Positions 1 to 9,203 are shown, counted from the stretch's first letter. The stretch is DNA of 64,000 bases from Sediminibacterium soli (GCF_009939225.1 NZ_JAACJR010000008.1:679107-743106); one strand, 5' to 3'. Notes: generated by a model from the sequence alone, not told the origin. Translations and numbers: made by a program.

Positions 1-3
1 ATA

Positions 4-47
4 GTTTGTGGCCTGTTGTCTATGGTTCAAAACCGCAGACCACAAAC
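4..47. repeat. Imperfect hairpin upstream of parB
   Basis: The left arm GTTTGTGGCCTG...GTCTATGGTT faces the right arm AACCGCAGACCACAAAC around a CAA turn, with a few mismatches. The following bases (41-66) repeat the words ACCACAAACC/AACCACAGACC. This resembles the reiterated-word intergenic elements found elsewhere in the window. It could act as a terminator for a gene left of the window or as an mRNA 5' structure for parB. Confidence 0.4.
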
Positions 48-78
48 CAAAAACCACAGACCAAAGCCTACAAACCGC

Positions 79-1002
79 ATGACATCACCCAAACAGAATA
101 AAGACCTGATCGGAAAAGGGCTTCGCTCTTTGCTGCAGAATATAGATTCGGATCTGAAAACAACCGCCGGCACTTTAAAAACAGAAGTGACCGAGCAGGC
201 AACGCATTCCGCACGCGTTGCCCTGGCCGATATTCAGGTAAACCCCAAACAGCCCCGCCGCGATTTTGACGAACAGGCCCTGAATGAACTGGCCGAATCC
301 ATCAAACTGCACGATATCATCCAGCCGCTGACCGTATCTAAACTGGCCAATGGAAAATACCAGCTGATCGCCGGCGAAAGACGGTTCCGCGCCTCCAGGC
401 TGGCGGGATTGAAGGATGTACCGGCCTATATCCGCCAGGCCAACGACCAGCAACTGCTGGAACTGGCATTGCTCGAAAACCTGCAGCGAGAAGACCTCAA
501 TGCCATGGAGATCGCCCTCAGCTACAAACGGATGATGGAAGAGCTCAGCTATACACAGGAGCAGGTGGCCGAAAGAATGGGCAAGGAACGCACTACCGTT
601 ACCAATTATCTGCGTTTGCTCAAACTGCCCCCCGATATCCAGCTGGCGGTAAGAACCGGTCTGCTGAGTATGGGGCATGCAAGGGCATTGGTGAATATCG
701 ATACCATCGACAAACAGCTGTATGTTTTTAAAGAGATCCGAGAGAAAGGGCTGAGCGTTCGCCAGACGGAAGAACTGGTGCGCAAGATGTACAAAGAAGA
801 CAAGGGCGGCGCTGTTAAATCTTCCGTAAAGTCGGACCTTCCGCCGGCTTACAAAAAAATTGAGGATAATTTAGCCTCGCATTTCGCAACCAAAGTAAAG
901 ATGGAGCATAACAAAAAAGGTTATGGCAGTATTACCATCGAATATTATTCGCTCGACGAGCTGAATAAGATACTGGAAGCGATGAACGTAACCGTGAGTT
1001 GA
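79..1002 (+). CDS. parB: Chromosome-partitioning protein ParB
   Basis: A 307-residue ParB/Spo0J-family protein, a CTP-dependent DNA clamp that binds parS sites near the origin and works with ParA in chromosome segregation. The N-terminal ParB domain (about residues 46-135) contains the CTP-binding motif GERRFRA at 99-105 and the conserved ENLQREDLNAMEIA stretch; a helix-turn-helix region follows (YTQEQVAERMGKERTTVTNYLR) and then a C-terminal dimerisation tail. An upstream in-frame ATG at 16 lies inside the hairpin/word repeat, and the family N-terminus KGLxSLL fits the ATG at 79, so 79 is preferred. No parA is seen, but it may lie left of the window. The order parB-DUF5683-dapB is common in Bacteroidota. 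Confidence 0.95.
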   Translation: MTSPKQNKDLIGKGLRSLLQNIDSDLKTTAGTLKTEVTEQATHSARVALADIQVNPKQPRRDFDEQALNELAESIKLHDIIQPLTVSKLANGKYQLIAGERRFRASRLAGLKDVPAYIRQANDQQLLELALLENLQREDLNAMEIALSYKRMMEELSYTQEQVAERMGKERTTVTNYLRLLKLPPDIQLAVRTGLLSMGHARALVNIDTIDKQLYVFKEIREKGLSVRQTEELVRKMYKEDKGGAVKSSVKSDLPPAYKKIEDNLASHFATKVKMEHNKKGYGSITIEYYSLDELNKILEAMNVTVS

Positions 1003-1010
1003 TTACCGGC

Positions 1011-1685
1011 ATGAAACCATACGGGCTTTTATTCATCGCGATGATCATGTGCGTACATGCTGCCATCGGCCAGGATGATAAGAAAGTTTTGTCCAACACC
1101 CATCTTTTTGCCGCTCCCAAAGACTCCGCCAGCCGCGACAGTCTGCTGAAAACAAGGCCCGCCGCTTTGGCAAGAAAAGACAGCGGCCGGAAAAAGCACG
1201 ATCCACGCATTGCTACAAAACGATCCCTGATCCTTCCGGGATGGGGACAGGCATACAACAAAGAATACTGGAAGATCCCGATCGTATACGGCATTCTTGC
1301 CATTCCCACCACGCTGTTTTTTTACAACAACAGCTACTACAACAAAACCAAGTTCGCCTACGAAGCGCGTTACAAAGCCCAGCAGGGAGATTCTTCCGAT
1401 CTTCCGAAGATCGACCCCGAAATAGCCAATATCAGCATTTCCGGTCTGCAGAACTACCGGAACGCGTTCCGCCGCGACAGGGACTATGCAGTGCTCTGGT
1501 TTCTGGCAGCATGGGCGCTGCAGGTGGCCGATGCCACGGTGTTTGCGCACCTGAAGGAGTTTGATGTAAGCAATGACCTTACCATGCAGGTGAATCCCTC
1601 GTTTAACCCGTATACAAGAACCCCGGCGCTGAGCCTTACACTGAACCTGAAGAACGCATCGCAGCGAAAGATAGTGGCCAGGTAG
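1011..1685 (+). CDS. DUF5683 domain membrane protein
   Basis: A 224-residue protein with an N-terminal signal peptide (hydrophobic residues about 4-18, cleavage near AIG-QDD). The DUF5683 core begins with ATKRSLILPGWGQAYNKEYW, followed by hydrophobic segments around residues 87-104 and 160-178. A TTG at 999 in the same frame would add four residues; the ATG at 1011 gives a cleaner signal peptide. It starts 8 bases after parB and is followed by dapB, so the three genes are probably cotranscribed. The biochemical role of the family is unknown; envelope location is inferred from the signal and the hydrophobic segments. Confidence 0.85.
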   Translation: MKPYGLLFIAMIMCVHAAIGQDDKKVLSNTHLFAAPKDSASRDSLLKTRPAALARKDSGRKKHDPRIATKRSLILPGWGQAYNKEYWKIPIVYGILAIPTTLFFYNNSYYNKTKFAYEARYKAQQGDSSDLPKIDPEIANISISGLQNYRNAFRRDRDYAVLWFLAAWALQVADATVFAHLKEFDVSNDLTMQVNPSFNPYTRTPALSLTLNLKNASQRKIVAR

Positions 1686-1703
1686 CAGCCCCTGCCAGAA
1701 GGA

Positions 1704-1737
1704 TTCGTGTATATTGATTTTGCAAAGTAGCTTTGCA
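1704..1737 (+). promoter_or_regulatory. Bacteroidota-type promoter before dapB, with palindrome over the -7 box
   Basis: TTCG (1704-1707), 20 bases, then TAGCTTTG (1728-1735) match the Bacteroidota -33/-7 pattern (TTTG, TAnnTTTG). The perfect inverted repeat TGCAAAG-TAG-CTTTGCA (1721-1737) overlaps the -7 element, leaving room for repressor binding or simple chance. The spacing to the dapB ATG (25 bases) is plausible. Confidence 0.5.
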
Positions 1738-1759
1738 GGCATTCCTTAAAACATCTACT

Positions 1760-2476
1760 ATGAAAATTGCGCTAATCGGTTATGGCAAAATGGGTAAGGC
1801 CATTGAAAACATCGCCCTGGAAAAAGGACACGAGGTGGTGGTAAAGATCGATCTGGACAATGCAGACGCGTTCAACAAAGAGAATATGGCCAGGGCGGAT
1901 GTTGCCATAGAGTTCACCGGCCCGCACAGCGCATTCGACAACATCATGAAATGCCTGGCATTCGGCATTCCCGTGGTATCCGGTTCCACCGGCTGGCTCG
2001 AACAATGGGACACGGTGAAAAAGACCTGTGAAGAAAAAAATGGCACCCTTATTTACGCCAGCAATTTCAGCATCGGCGTAAACCTTTTTTTTGAGCTGAA
2101 TACCTATCTCGCAAAACTGATGAGCCGGCACCCTTCGTACAATGTGTCGATGGAAGAGATCCACCACACACAAAAAAAAGATGCTCCCAGCGGCACCGCC
2201 ATTACGCTGGCAGAACAGGTGATTGCCAACAGCCATAAAACCTCCTGGGTAAACCAGGCCACCGACAGCGCCGGCGAACTGGGTATTGTTTCGGAGCGCA
2301 TAGACCCGGCGCCGGGCACGCACAAGGTCCGGTACAGTTCGGCCGTCGACGATATCGAGATCATTCATACCGCGCACAGCCGCGTAGGCTTTGCCGGCGG
2401 TGCCGTGCTTGCCGCGGAATTCACCGCAGGGAAAAAAGGCATTTTCGGAATGAAAGAAGTACTCGGGCTCTCCTGA
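1760..2476 (+). CDS. dapB: 4-hydroxy-tetrahydrodipicolinate reductase
   Basis: A 238-residue DapB, the NAD(P)H-dependent reductase of the diaminopimelate/lysine pathway. The dinucleotide-binding loop GYGKMG is at residues 7-12, SGSTGW near 74-79, and the catalytic signature EIHHTQKKDAPSGTA at 133-147 (His135/136, Lys139/140). The length fits the shorter Bacteroidota form. The ATG at 1760 directly precedes the Rossmann strand; an upstream in-frame ATG at 1733 would overlap the promoter -7 box and is rejected. Confidence 0.96.
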   Translation: MKIALIGYGKMGKAIENIALEKGHEVVVKIDLDNADAFNKENMARADVAIEFTGPHSAFDNIMKCLAFGIPVVSGSTGWLEQWDTVKKTCEEKNGTLIYASNFSIGVNLFFELNTYLAKLMSRHPSYNVSMEEIHHTQKKDAPSGTAITLAEQVIANSHKTSWVNQATDSAGELGIVSERIDPAPGTHKVRYSSAVDDIEIIHTAHSRVGFAGGAVLAAEFTAGKKGIFGMKEVLGLS

Positions 2477-2486
2477 TCCCCGGTAA

Positions 2487-2984
2487 CTACAATTTGATTG
2501 CCAGTCCGCCTTTCAGCAGCAGCGCATTCCTGTTTTCGCCGAAACCGGTGTAGGCAGCGCCCAGTTCGAAGAAACCGAGCTTGTAGCCGGCGCCCACTTC
2601 ATAGAGAAAATTACTTTTCTGTTCGTCGGGCAAACTATTGTAATCGTAATTCAGACGTGCCACCCCAACATTGCCATTGAGAAAAAGACCCAGCAAAAGA
2701 TACTGGCGCACCCCGAATTTCCAGGGCGTAACACTCAGGTGCCCCAGATTGGGAAGGGTGTAACGGATATTGCCCGAGGAAGCCATCAGCATGGTTTTAC
2801 CAAGGCCTAACCCGGCGCCGATTTCATACCCGATACCATTGTTGGCAATATTTTTAAATTCACCCACCGGGCTGGCATAGGTAATGTTGCCAAAAGCCAG
2901 TACCTTGGGCAGCTGCGCGTTTACACGGGGAATGATTACATTTGACACGCAGATAAGCAGGATAAGTTGAATTGTTTTTTGCAT
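2487..2984 (-). CDS. Small outer-membrane beta-barrel-like protein
   Basis: A 165-residue secreted protein with a signal peptide (MQKTIQLILLICVSNV..., likely cut after VNA). The mature part has alternating polar/aromatic strands with glycine turns (GYEIGAGLGLGKTML, FLYEVGAGYKLGFFELGAAY) and ends KGGLAIKL, as in small porin-like barrels. It converges on dapB with a gap of only about 10 bases. The specific function is not recognisable. Confidence 0.75.
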   Translation of the reverse strand: MQKTIQLILLICVSNVIIPRVNAQLPKVLAFGNITYASPVGEFKNIANNGIGYEIGAGLGLGKTMLMASSGNIRYTLPNLGHLSVTPWKFGVRQYLLLGLFLNGNVGVARLNYDYNSLPDEQKSNFLYEVGAGYKLGFFELGAAYTGFGENRNALLLKGGLAIKL

Positions 2985-3018
2985 CGGATCCGGTTATATC
3001 GTTTAAGCTACAAAAATC

Positions 3019-3429
3019 ATGCTATCGAAGAAAACACAATATGCGTTTAAAGCGCTGACCTTTATGGCAGAGCGCAAAAAAGACGGCCCCGTACTGATAG
3101 CGGAGATCGCAAAAAGGAAAAAAATCCCCCTGAAATTCCTCGAAAATATTCTGCTTGAACTGAAAAAAGCCGGTTTGCTTGACAGCAAAAAAGGCAAAGG
3201 CGGCGGTTATTTTTTTAAAGTGGACCCGCAAGACATCAGACTGGCACAGGTTATGCGTCTGATTGAGGGGCCCATTGCCCTGTTGCCCTGTGTAAGTCTC
3301 AATTTTTACGAACGCTGCAAGGATTGCGACGAAAAAAAATGCGGCCTTAACAGGGTCATGATCCAGGTAAGGGATAATACCCTGATGATCCTGGAGAACA
3401 AAACCGTATCTGATCTCGCTATCAAATAA
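3019..3429 (+). CDS. Rrf2-family transcriptional regulator, cysteine-bearing
   Basis: A 136-residue Rrf2-type winged-helix regulator. The N-terminal part (MLSKKTQYAFKALTFMAE) and the wing GKGGGYFF are typical. Four cysteines, 91, 100, 103 and 108 (within CVSLNFYERCKDCDEKKCGL), sit where IscR/NsrR-type members bind an Fe-S cluster, so redox or Fe-S sensing is possible but the target is unknown. It starts 34 bases from the divergent barrel gene (2984) and is followed after 18 bases by another barrel gene, so either could be under its control. Confidence 0.88.
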   Translation: MLSKKTQYAFKALTFMAERKKDGPVLIAEIAKRKKIPLKFLENILLELKKAGLLDSKKGKGGGYFFKVDPQDIRLAQVMRLIEGPIALLPCVSLNFYERCKDCDEKKCGLNRVMIQVRDNTLMILENKTVSDLAIK

Positions 3430-3447
3430 CAAAACCATATATTGTTT

Positions 3448-4179
3448 ATGAAAAAAATCCTGCTGGCAATATTGCTGTTGCCCATGTTTGCAAGTGCCCA
3501 AAGCCTGATCGGCGGAAAGAACATCGTACGATGGAACCTTGGTTCGCTGGCATTGCGCAACTATCATTTTACGTATGAAAGAAGCATCACCCGCATGTTC
3601 TCTCTTTCACTCAGTTACCGTACCATGCCCAAAGGCTCGGTTCCCTTCCAGAGCCAGCTGGAAAACGCCATCAAAAGCAAAGAGATCAACTTCGGCAAAA
3701 TGGAAATGGGCAATACTGCCTGGACGGTGGCCGGCCGTGTGTATTTCGGTCTTGGCCGTATGAAGGGTTTTTACATTGAACCCTACCTGCGTTTCGCCAA
3801 CTTCGATATAAGTGCACCCGTAAAATATACCATCACCTCGGGGCCCGCCACCGGGCAATCGAAAGAAGCGCTCTTTAACGGTAAGGTCAAATCAACCAGT
3901 CCGGGCCTGTTATTGGGATGGCAGTTCCAGCTGGCCACCAAACTGGTGCTGGATGTACAGATACTGGGCGGACACTATGGTCACAGCAATGGCGATCTCA
4001 ATTTTGCCGCAACCCTAACCAATGATGAACGCGATGCACTGCAAAAAAGCATCAACGATATCAAAGCCGATCCGTTCAAGATACAGGGCACGGTCAGCAA
4101 CAGCGGTGCCGTTATCAAAACCGACGGCCCCTGGGCAGGACTGAGGGGCGCGAATATTGGAATAGGGTTCAGGTTTTAA
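3448..4179 (+). CDS. Outer-membrane beta-barrel protein, uncharacterised
   Basis: A 243-residue exported protein: signal peptide MKKILLAILLLPMFASAQ, then a barrel-like sequence starting GGKNIVRWNLGSLALRNYHF with repeated amphipathic strands and a terminal aromatic residue (ANIGIGFRF), the usual outer-membrane sorting end. The first ATG that gives the signal peptide is at 3448; a TTG two codons upstream is less likely. It probably forms an operon with the Rrf2 gene. It resembles DUF3575-like Chitinophagaceae proteins; ligand and role are unknown. Confidence 0.8.
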   Translation: MKKILLAILLLPMFASAQSLIGGKNIVRWNLGSLALRNYHFTYERSITRMFSLSLSYRTMPKGSVPFQSQLENAIKSKEINFGKMEMGNTAWTVAGRVYFGLGRMKGFYIEPYLRFANFDISAPVKYTITSGPATGQSKEALFNGKVKSTSPGLLLGWQFQLATKLVLDVQILGGHYGHSNGDLNFAATLTNDERDALQKSINDIKADPFKIQGTVSNSGAVIKTDGPWAGLRGANIGIGFRF

Positions 4180-4196
4180 AGAGATTCCGGATTCGT

Positions 4197-4313
4197 GGAT
4201 TGGCGGATTATGGATAAATGAATCTTGCAGGTCTAAAAAGCAGGGCGATGCTGATGAATAGCATCGCCCTGCTTTTTTCGTCGCAGTGCCGCAACCCAAA
4301 ATCCGCCAATCCA
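4197..4313. repeat. Reiterated-word inverted repeat around a terminator
   Basis: The word TGGATTGGCGGATT (4197-4210) returns as its exact complement AATCCGCCAATCCA (4300-4313). Both arms sit in longer strings of the same words (about 4184-4215 and 4298-4336). The same word family recurs at 39.25-39.36 kb and 45.47-45.51 kb. A perfect terminator hairpin lies inside. Confidence 0.75.
4235..4277. terminator. Bidirectional intrinsic terminator
   Basis: Perfect 18-base arms (4235-4252 and 4260-4277: AAAAAGCAGGGCGATGCT and its complement) with a 7-base loop, A-rich on one side and T-rich on the other. It separates the convergent barrel gene (ends 4179) and threonine dehydrogenase gene (ends 4336) and can stop transcription from both. 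Confidence 0.9.
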
Positions 4314-4335
4314 TAATCCACTGATCCGCGAATTC

Positions 4336-5283
4336 TTACCCCAGGTTCCTGAGCATATCTTCCGTCATCCGCGGGAGATCGTATTCGGGTTTCCATCCCC
4401 AGTCTCTGGCGGCCACACTGTCGTCGATGCTTTGCGGCCAGCTATCGGCGATCGCCTGGCGGTAATCGGGTTGGTATGTCATGGCAAAGCCGGGAACATG
4501 CCTGCCGATCTCGGCACCGATTTCTCTGGGCGAAAAACTCATACCGGCGATATTATACGAAGTGCGTATGGAAATTTTCTCCGAAGGCGCATGCATCAGT
4601 TCCAGCGTTGCCCTGATGGCATCGGGCATATACATCATGGGCAGGTAGGTATCTTCGCTTAAGAAACAGGTATATTTTTTATCGTCCAGGGCACGGTGAT
4701 AGATCTCCACTGCATAATCGGTGGTGCCTCCGCCCGGCTCCGATTTGTAACTGATCAATCCCGGGTAACGGATGCTTCTCACATCCACCCCGTAACGCTG
4801 GTGATAATAGTTACACCAGAACTCGCCTGCATATTTGCTGATGCCATACACCGTAGAAGGTTCGATAATGGTCTGCTGCGGGCAATGCTGTTTGGGAGAA
4901 GTGGGACCGAATACCGCAATGCTGCTCGGCCAGTACACTTTGTGCAGTTTTTCCTCCCGGGCAATATCCAGCACGTTCAGCAGTCCCTGCATGTTGAGAT
5001 GCCAGGCAAGATTGGGATTTTTTTCGCCTGTGGCGGAAAGAATGGCCGCAAGCAGGTATACCTGGGTGATGTTCTGGCGGATCACCTGCACATGCAGCAT
5101 TTCCTTGTTCATAACGTCCAGGCTTACATAGGGGCCTGTATCTTTTAACAACGGGTTCTGCTCGCGCAGATCGGAAGCGATCACATTGGCATTGCCGTAT
5201 TGCTTGCGGAGCGCCATCGTAAGCTCCACCCCTATCTGGCCTGATGCACCGATCACCAGAATTTTATCTTTTACTGCCGACAT
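4336..5283 (-). CDS. NAD-dependent L-threonine 3-dehydrogenase, SDR type
   Basis: A 315-residue extended short-chain dehydrogenase. The Rossmann motif is GASGQIG (residues 12-18), the catalytic serines are near 120-121 and the YGISK dyad at 146-150. The stretch from GLISYKSEPGGGTTDYAVE to YLPMMYMPDAIRAT is characteristic of the SDR-type threonine dehydrogenases, which oxidise L-threonine to 2-amino-3-ketobutyrate and are unrelated to zinc-dependent Tdh. The start is either the ATG at 5283 or one two codons upstream (5289). It is transcribed alone, divergently from kdsA. A generic NAD-epimerase is the alternative, less likely. Confidence 0.88.
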   Translation of the reverse strand: MSAVKDKILVIGASGQIGVELTMALRKQYGNANVIASDLREQNPLLKDTGPYVSLDVMNKEMLHVQVIRQNITQVYLLAAILSATGEKNPNLAWHLNMQGLLNVLDIAREEKLHKVYWPSSIAVFGPTSPKQHCPQQTIIEPSTVYGISKYAGEFWCNYYHQRYGVDVRSIRYPGLISYKSEPGGGTTDYAVEIYHRALDDKKYTCFLSEDTYLPMMYMPDAIRATLELMHAPSEKISIRTSYNIAGMSFSPREIGAEIGRHVPGFAMTYQPDYRQAIADSWPQSIDDSVAARDWGWKPEYDLPRMTEDMLRNLG

Positions 5284-5391
5284 GTTCAATCGTTTTGTGC
5301 AGCAAAGGAAAGCAATAAGACCGAAACAAATACCAGCCGCCTGCCCTTTTAAGCAAACGGTTGACCGGGGGTTCGCTTACACCAAATGCAG

Positions 5392-5399
5392 TAACTTTG
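5392..5399 (+). promoter_or_regulatory. -7 box of the kdsA promoter
   Basis: TAACTTTG matches the Bacteroidota -7 consensus TAnnTTTG and lies 27 bases before the kdsA ATG. I could not place a convincing -33 TTTG at 19-21 bases upstream. Confidence 0.45.
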
Positions 5400-5426
5400 C
5401 ACATCGTAATCAGCAAATACACACCT

Positions 5427-6251
5427 ATGATCCCTTCGTTCCTGCAAGATCTTTTCAGACAGCAATCCTATCATCCGGATAATTTTTTCCTGATCGCCGG
5501 TCCCTGCGTGGTGGAAGACGAAGCATTGGTGATGGAAGTGGCAGATAAGGTGCGCGCCATCTGCAAACGCCTGGAGATACCCTATGTATTCAAAGCCAGT
5601 TACCGGAAGGCCAACCGCACAAGCGGCAATTCCTTTACAGGCATCGGTGACGACAATGGCCTGGCGCTGATCAAAAAAGTAGGCAGCACCTTTCAACTGC
5701 CCACCACTTCAGACATACACGCACACGATGAAGCCGCCATGGCTGCTCCCTATATCGACATACTGCAGATACCCGCGTTTTTATGCCGGCAAACCGACCT
5801 GCTCCTGGCCGCCGCAGCAACAGGTAAAGTGGTGAATGTAAAAAAAGGACAGTTTCTCAGCGGTCCTGCGATGAAGTTTGCGGTAGACAAGATCAGGAAA
5901 GCCGGCAACGATAACATCATGCTTACCGAACGGGGCACCACATTCGGCTACCAGGACCTGGTGGTGGATTACCGCAATATACCCTGGATGCAGGAACACC
6001 AGGCGCCTGTGATCATGGACTGTACGCATGCCCTGCAGCAGCCCAATCAAACCACCGGTGTTACCGGCGGCAACCCGCAGCTGATAGGCACCATTGCCAA
6101 AGCGGCCATTGCCACAGGAGCCGATGGACTGTTCATTGAAACCCATCCCAACCCCGCCGTGGCCAAAAGCGATGGCGCCAATATGCTGAAACTGGATCTG
6201 CTGGAAAGCCTGCTGGAACAGCTGGTAAAACTGCGCAAAGCCGTTATTTAA
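5427..6251 (+). CDS. kdsA: 3-deoxy-8-phosphooctulonate synthase (KDO-8-P synthase)
   Basis: A 274-residue KdsA, condensing arabinose-5-phosphate with phosphoenolpyruvate to give KDO-8-phosphate for lipid A core synthesis. Visible family motifs: FLIAGPCVVED (about 21-31), FKASYRKANRTSGNSF, DIHAHDEA, QIPAFLCRQTDLL, NVKKGQFLSGPAM, and the C-terminal FIETHPNPAVAKSDGANM. The upstream in-frame ATG at 5361 would overlap the promoter, so the ATG at 5427 is chosen; the family length agrees. It is followed by a word-repeat element and a convergent PspC gene. Confidence 0.96.
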   Translation: MIPSFLQDLFRQQSYHPDNFFLIAGPCVVEDEALVMEVADKVRAICKRLEIPYVFKASYRKANRTSGNSFTGIGDDNGLALIKKVGSTFQLPTTSDIHAHDEAAMAAPYIDILQIPAFLCRQTDLLLAAAATGKVVNVKKGQFLSGPAMKFAVDKIRKAGNDNIMLTERGTTFGYQDLVVDYRNIPWMQEHQAPVIMDCTHALQQPNQTTGVTGGNPQLIGTIAKAAIATGADGLFIETHPNPAVAKSDGANMLKLDLLESLLEQLVKLRKAVI

Positions 6252-6261
6252 GCGGTGAACA

Positions 6262-6335
6262 GGGCACACAAAATCCGTTCCCTGCTCCTCCGTTCCCTGT
6301 TCCTCTGTTCTTTGTTCCCTGCTCTTCTGTTCAAT
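6262..6335. repeat. GTTCCCTG-type reiterated-word tract
   Basis: About 75 bases composed of variants of GTTCCCTGTTCC / CTCCGTTCCCTG / CTCTTCTGTTC. No clear inverted partner is present here, unlike other such tracts. It lies between the convergent kdsA and PspC genes. Confidence 0.6.
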
Positions 6336-6549
6336 ATTTCACCGGATTCCTTCTTCCCGTAAGGATATAGTTCTTCAGGTTGATCCAGAAGGCAAGTATC
6401 ATATAAATCACCACAGGTGAGCCCATGGTAAGGAATGACACGTAAATAAACCACATACGGATACGCGAAGAGGCAATACCCAGTTTCTCACCAATTGCCG
6501 CGCATACGCCAAAGGCACGCAGCTCAAGAAATTCCCTGATCTTTTGCAT
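6331..6549 (-). CDS. Small PspC-domain membrane protein
   Basis: A 72-residue protein consisting of one PspC-like domain: an N-terminal segment with FGVCAAIGEKLGIASSRIRM, then a long hydrophobic helix (MWFIYVSFLTMGSPVVIYMILAFW broken by MGSP) and a basic tail. PspC proteins are membrane stress-response components; here no other psp genes are near. The last residues are encoded within the edge of the word-repeat tract. Function beyond the domain is unknown. Confidence 0.75.
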   Translation of the reverse strand: MQKIREFLELRAFGVCAAIGEKLGIASSRIRMWFIYVSFLTMGSPVVIYMILAFWINLKNYILTGRRNPVKY

Positions 6550-6801
6550 ATAACTCGTTTATCTGGTCGGGGGGTGTTTGCATTGCTAAATTATATAAAT
6601 CATCCAATACAGATGGTAAAACAGTGCCCGGTTTTTCGTAAATTCGCGGCATTCTGCCACCCTTTTTGCCTGAGCTGGGGATAATCCCTGTGCACGAACA
6701 CAGCCATTACCGCCGGCCGGCATGGATGACATGAAAAAACAGGGCCGGCCCATCTGCCCTGTGGAAGAACAAGAATTCCAAACCTCAAACAACTTATAAC
6801 T

Positions 6802-9063
6802 ATGGCCTTCGACATTGAAATGATCAAGAAAGTGTATGCCGGAATGCCAGCCAGGGTGGATGCCGCACGTAAAGCGCTGAACCGTCCGCTGACGCTGAGT
6901 GAGAAAATCCTGTTTGCTCACCTGCATCCCGACCAGAAGCCGGATAATTTTGAAAGGGGAAAAAGCTATGTGGATTTTGCCCCGGATCGTGTGGCCATGC
7001 AGGACGCCACGGCGCAGATGGCCCTGTTACAGTTTATGCAGGCAGGAAGACCCAGGGTGGCCGTGCCCTCCACCGTACACTGCGATCACCTGATCACAGC
7101 CAAGGCTGAGGCCAAAAAAGACCTGGAAGTAGCCAATAAGGAAAGCAAGGAAGTGTACGATTTTCTTGCATCCGTTTCCAATAAATACGGCATCGGTTTC
7201 TGGAAACCCGGCGCCGGGATCATTCACCAGGTGGTGCTTGAAAACTATGCATTCCCCGGTGGTATGATGATCGGCACCGATTCGCATACCGTAAATGCCG
7301 GCGGACTTGGCATGGTAGCCATCGGCGTGGGCGGTGCCGATGCCTGTGATGTGATGGCCGGTTTGCCCTGGGAACTCAAATGGCCCAAGCTGATCGGTGT
7401 GAAACTGACAGGTAAACTGAGTGGCTGGACAGCCCCCAAAGACGTTATCCTCAAAGTGGCAGGCATCCTTACCGTAAAAGGCGGAACCGGTGCCATCGTG
7501 GAATATTTTGGCGAAGGTGCCCAGGCCATGAGCTGTACAGGTAAAGGCACTATCTGCAATATGGGCGCCGAAATTGGTGCTACCACTTCCACTTTCGGTT
7601 ACGATGACAGCATGAGCCGCTACCTGCGCGCCACCGGCCGCACCGAAGTGGCTGAAATGGCCGATCAGATCTCCGCTTACCTGAACGCAGACGCGGCCGT
7701 TTATGCCGAGCCTTCCAAATATTTTGACGAGGTGATCGAGATCAACCTCAGCCAGTTGGAACCCCATCTCAACGGGCCGTTCACACCCGATCTGGCTACC
7801 CCTATTTCCAAAATGAAAGAAGCTGCCGCCGCCAACGGCTGGCCTACCAGAGTGGAAGTGGGTCTGATCGGAAGCTGCACCAACAGCTCCTATGAAGACA
7901 TCAGCCGTTCCGTAAGCCTGGCACGCCAGGTAGAACAGAAGGGACTGACACTGAAAAGCCAGTTCACCATCACCCCCGGAAGCGAACAGGTTCGCTATAC
8001 GGTTGAGCGCGACGGCTTCCTCGATGTGTTTGACAAAATCGGCGCAACCGTATTTGCCAACGCCTGCGGACCCTGTATCGGTATGTGGGACCGGGTAGGT
8101 GCCGAGAAGAAAGAAAAGAACACCATCGTGCACAGCTTCAACAGGAACTTTGCCAAACGCGCGGACGGAAACCCGAATACGATGGCTTTTGTGGCATCAC
8201 CCGAACTGGTTACAGCGCTGGCCATTGCAGGTGACCTGACCTTTAACCCGATCACCGATACCCTCACCAATGAAAAAGGCGAGCAGGTAAAACTGGATGA
8301 GCCAACAGGACAGGAACTGCCCCTGCGCGGTTTTGCCGTGGATGATCCCGGTTACCAGGCGCCTGCGGCAGACGGCAGCGGCGTTAGCGTGATTGTGGCG
8401 CCCGACAGCAAACGCCTGCAGTTACTGGCCCCCTTCTCCGAATGGGAGGGCACCGATCTCAAAGGGCTGAAACTGCTGATCAAAGCCAAAGGAAAATGTA
8501 CGACCGATCACATCAGCATGGCAGGGCCCTGGCTGAAGTTCCGCGGTCACCTCGATAATATCAGCAACAACATGCTGATCGGCGCGGTGAATTTTTTCGG
8601 CGAAAAAACAGACCATGTAAAGAACCAGCTTACCGGCGTGTACGGTCCTGTACCCGCCACACAGCGCGCCTACAAGGCCGCAGGCGTTGGCAGCATCGTT
8701 GTAGGCGATGAGAACTATGGCGAGGGCAGCTCCCGCGAGCATGCCGCCATGGAGCCCCGCTTCCTCGGCGTTCGGGCAATACTGGTAAAATCCTTTGCGC
8801 GCATCCACGAAACCAACCTGAAGAAACAGGGTATGCTGGCACTGACCTTTGCGGATAAGGCCGACTACGACAAGATCCAGGAAGACGATACCATCGATAT
8901 CACGGGTCTTACCGGTTTTGCACCGGGCGTTCCCTTAACCCTGGTCTTCCATCATGCAGATGGCACCCAGAACATCATCGTGGCCAACCACACTTACAAC
9001 CAGCAGCAGATCGAATGGTTCAAAGCCGGCGCTGCCCTGAACATCATACGCAAACAGTTATAA
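6802..9063 (+). CDS. acnA: Aconitate hydratase
   Basis: A 753-residue aconitase of the mitochondrial-like type, interconverting citrate and isocitrate in the TCA cycle using a [4Fe-4S] cluster. The cluster ligands are visible in [10 protein letters not shown] and [11 protein letters not shown]; substrate-site segments include SVLGEN-like [23 protein letters not shown] and [19 protein letters not shown] in the C-terminal swivel domain. The ATG at 6802 gives the expected N-terminus. The 250-base gap before it contains a GC-rich inverted repeat (GCCGGCCGGC / GGGCCGGCCC near 6710-6755). A hairpin terminator follows. Confidence 0.96.
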   Translation: MAFDIEMIKKVYAGMPARVDAARKALNRPLTLSEKILFAHLHPDQKPDNFERGKSYVDFAPDRVAMQDATAQMALLQFMQAGRPRVAVPSTVHCDHLITAKAEAKKDLEVANKESKEVYDFLASVSNKYGIGFWKPGAGIIHQVVLENYAFPGGMMIGTDSHTVNAGGLGMVAIGVGGADACDVMAGLPWELKWPKLIGVKLTGKLSGWTAPKDVILKVAGILTVKGGTGAIVEYFGEGAQAMSCTGKGTICNMGAEIGATTSTFGYDDSMSRYLRATGRTEVAEMADQISAYLNADAAVYAEPSKYFDEVIEINLSQLEPHLNGPFTPDLATPISKMKEAAAANGWPTRVEVGLIGSCTNSSYEDISRSVSLARQVEQKGLTLKSQFTITPGSEQVRYTVERDGFLDVFDKIGATVFANACGPCIGMWDRVGAEKKEKNTIVHSFNRNFAKRADGNPNTMAFVASPELVTALAIAGDLTFNPITDTLTNEKGEQVKLDEPTGQELPLRGFAVDDPGYQAPAADGSGVSVIVAPDSKRLQLLAPFSEWEGTDLKGLKLLIKAKGKCTTDHISMAGPWLKFRGHLDNISNNMLIGAVNFFGEKTDHVKNQLTGVYGPVPATQRAYKAAGVGSIVVGDENYGEGSSREHAAMEPRFLGVRAILVKSFARIHETNLKKQGMLALTFADKADYDKIQEDDTIDITGLTGFAPGVPLTLVFHHADGTQNIIVANHTYNQQQIEWFKAGAALNIIRKQL

Positions 9064-9087
9064 AAGGGCGCTGCCTTTTTACGCAAC

Positions 9088-9117
9088 AAGCCGGTTACAC
9101 CAGTGACCGGCTTTTGT
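9088..9117 (+). terminator. Intrinsic terminator after aconitase
   Basis: AAGCCGGT (9088-9095) pairs with ACCGGCTT (9106-9113), followed by TTTTGTTT. It lies 25 bases after the aconitase stop codon. Confidence 0.8.
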
Positions 9118-9203
9118 TTGCGGGTTACCGCACCGCTATAAAACGGTATTGTTTTGCGGTAAACCACCTTGTTACGATCATTTTCTGCCGTTATTTTCCC
9201 TGT

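Noticed and set aside
7027-8133. A 368-codon minus-strand frame inside aconitase
   Set aside because: The plus strand encodes a complete aconitase over the same bases; the antisense product has no known features.
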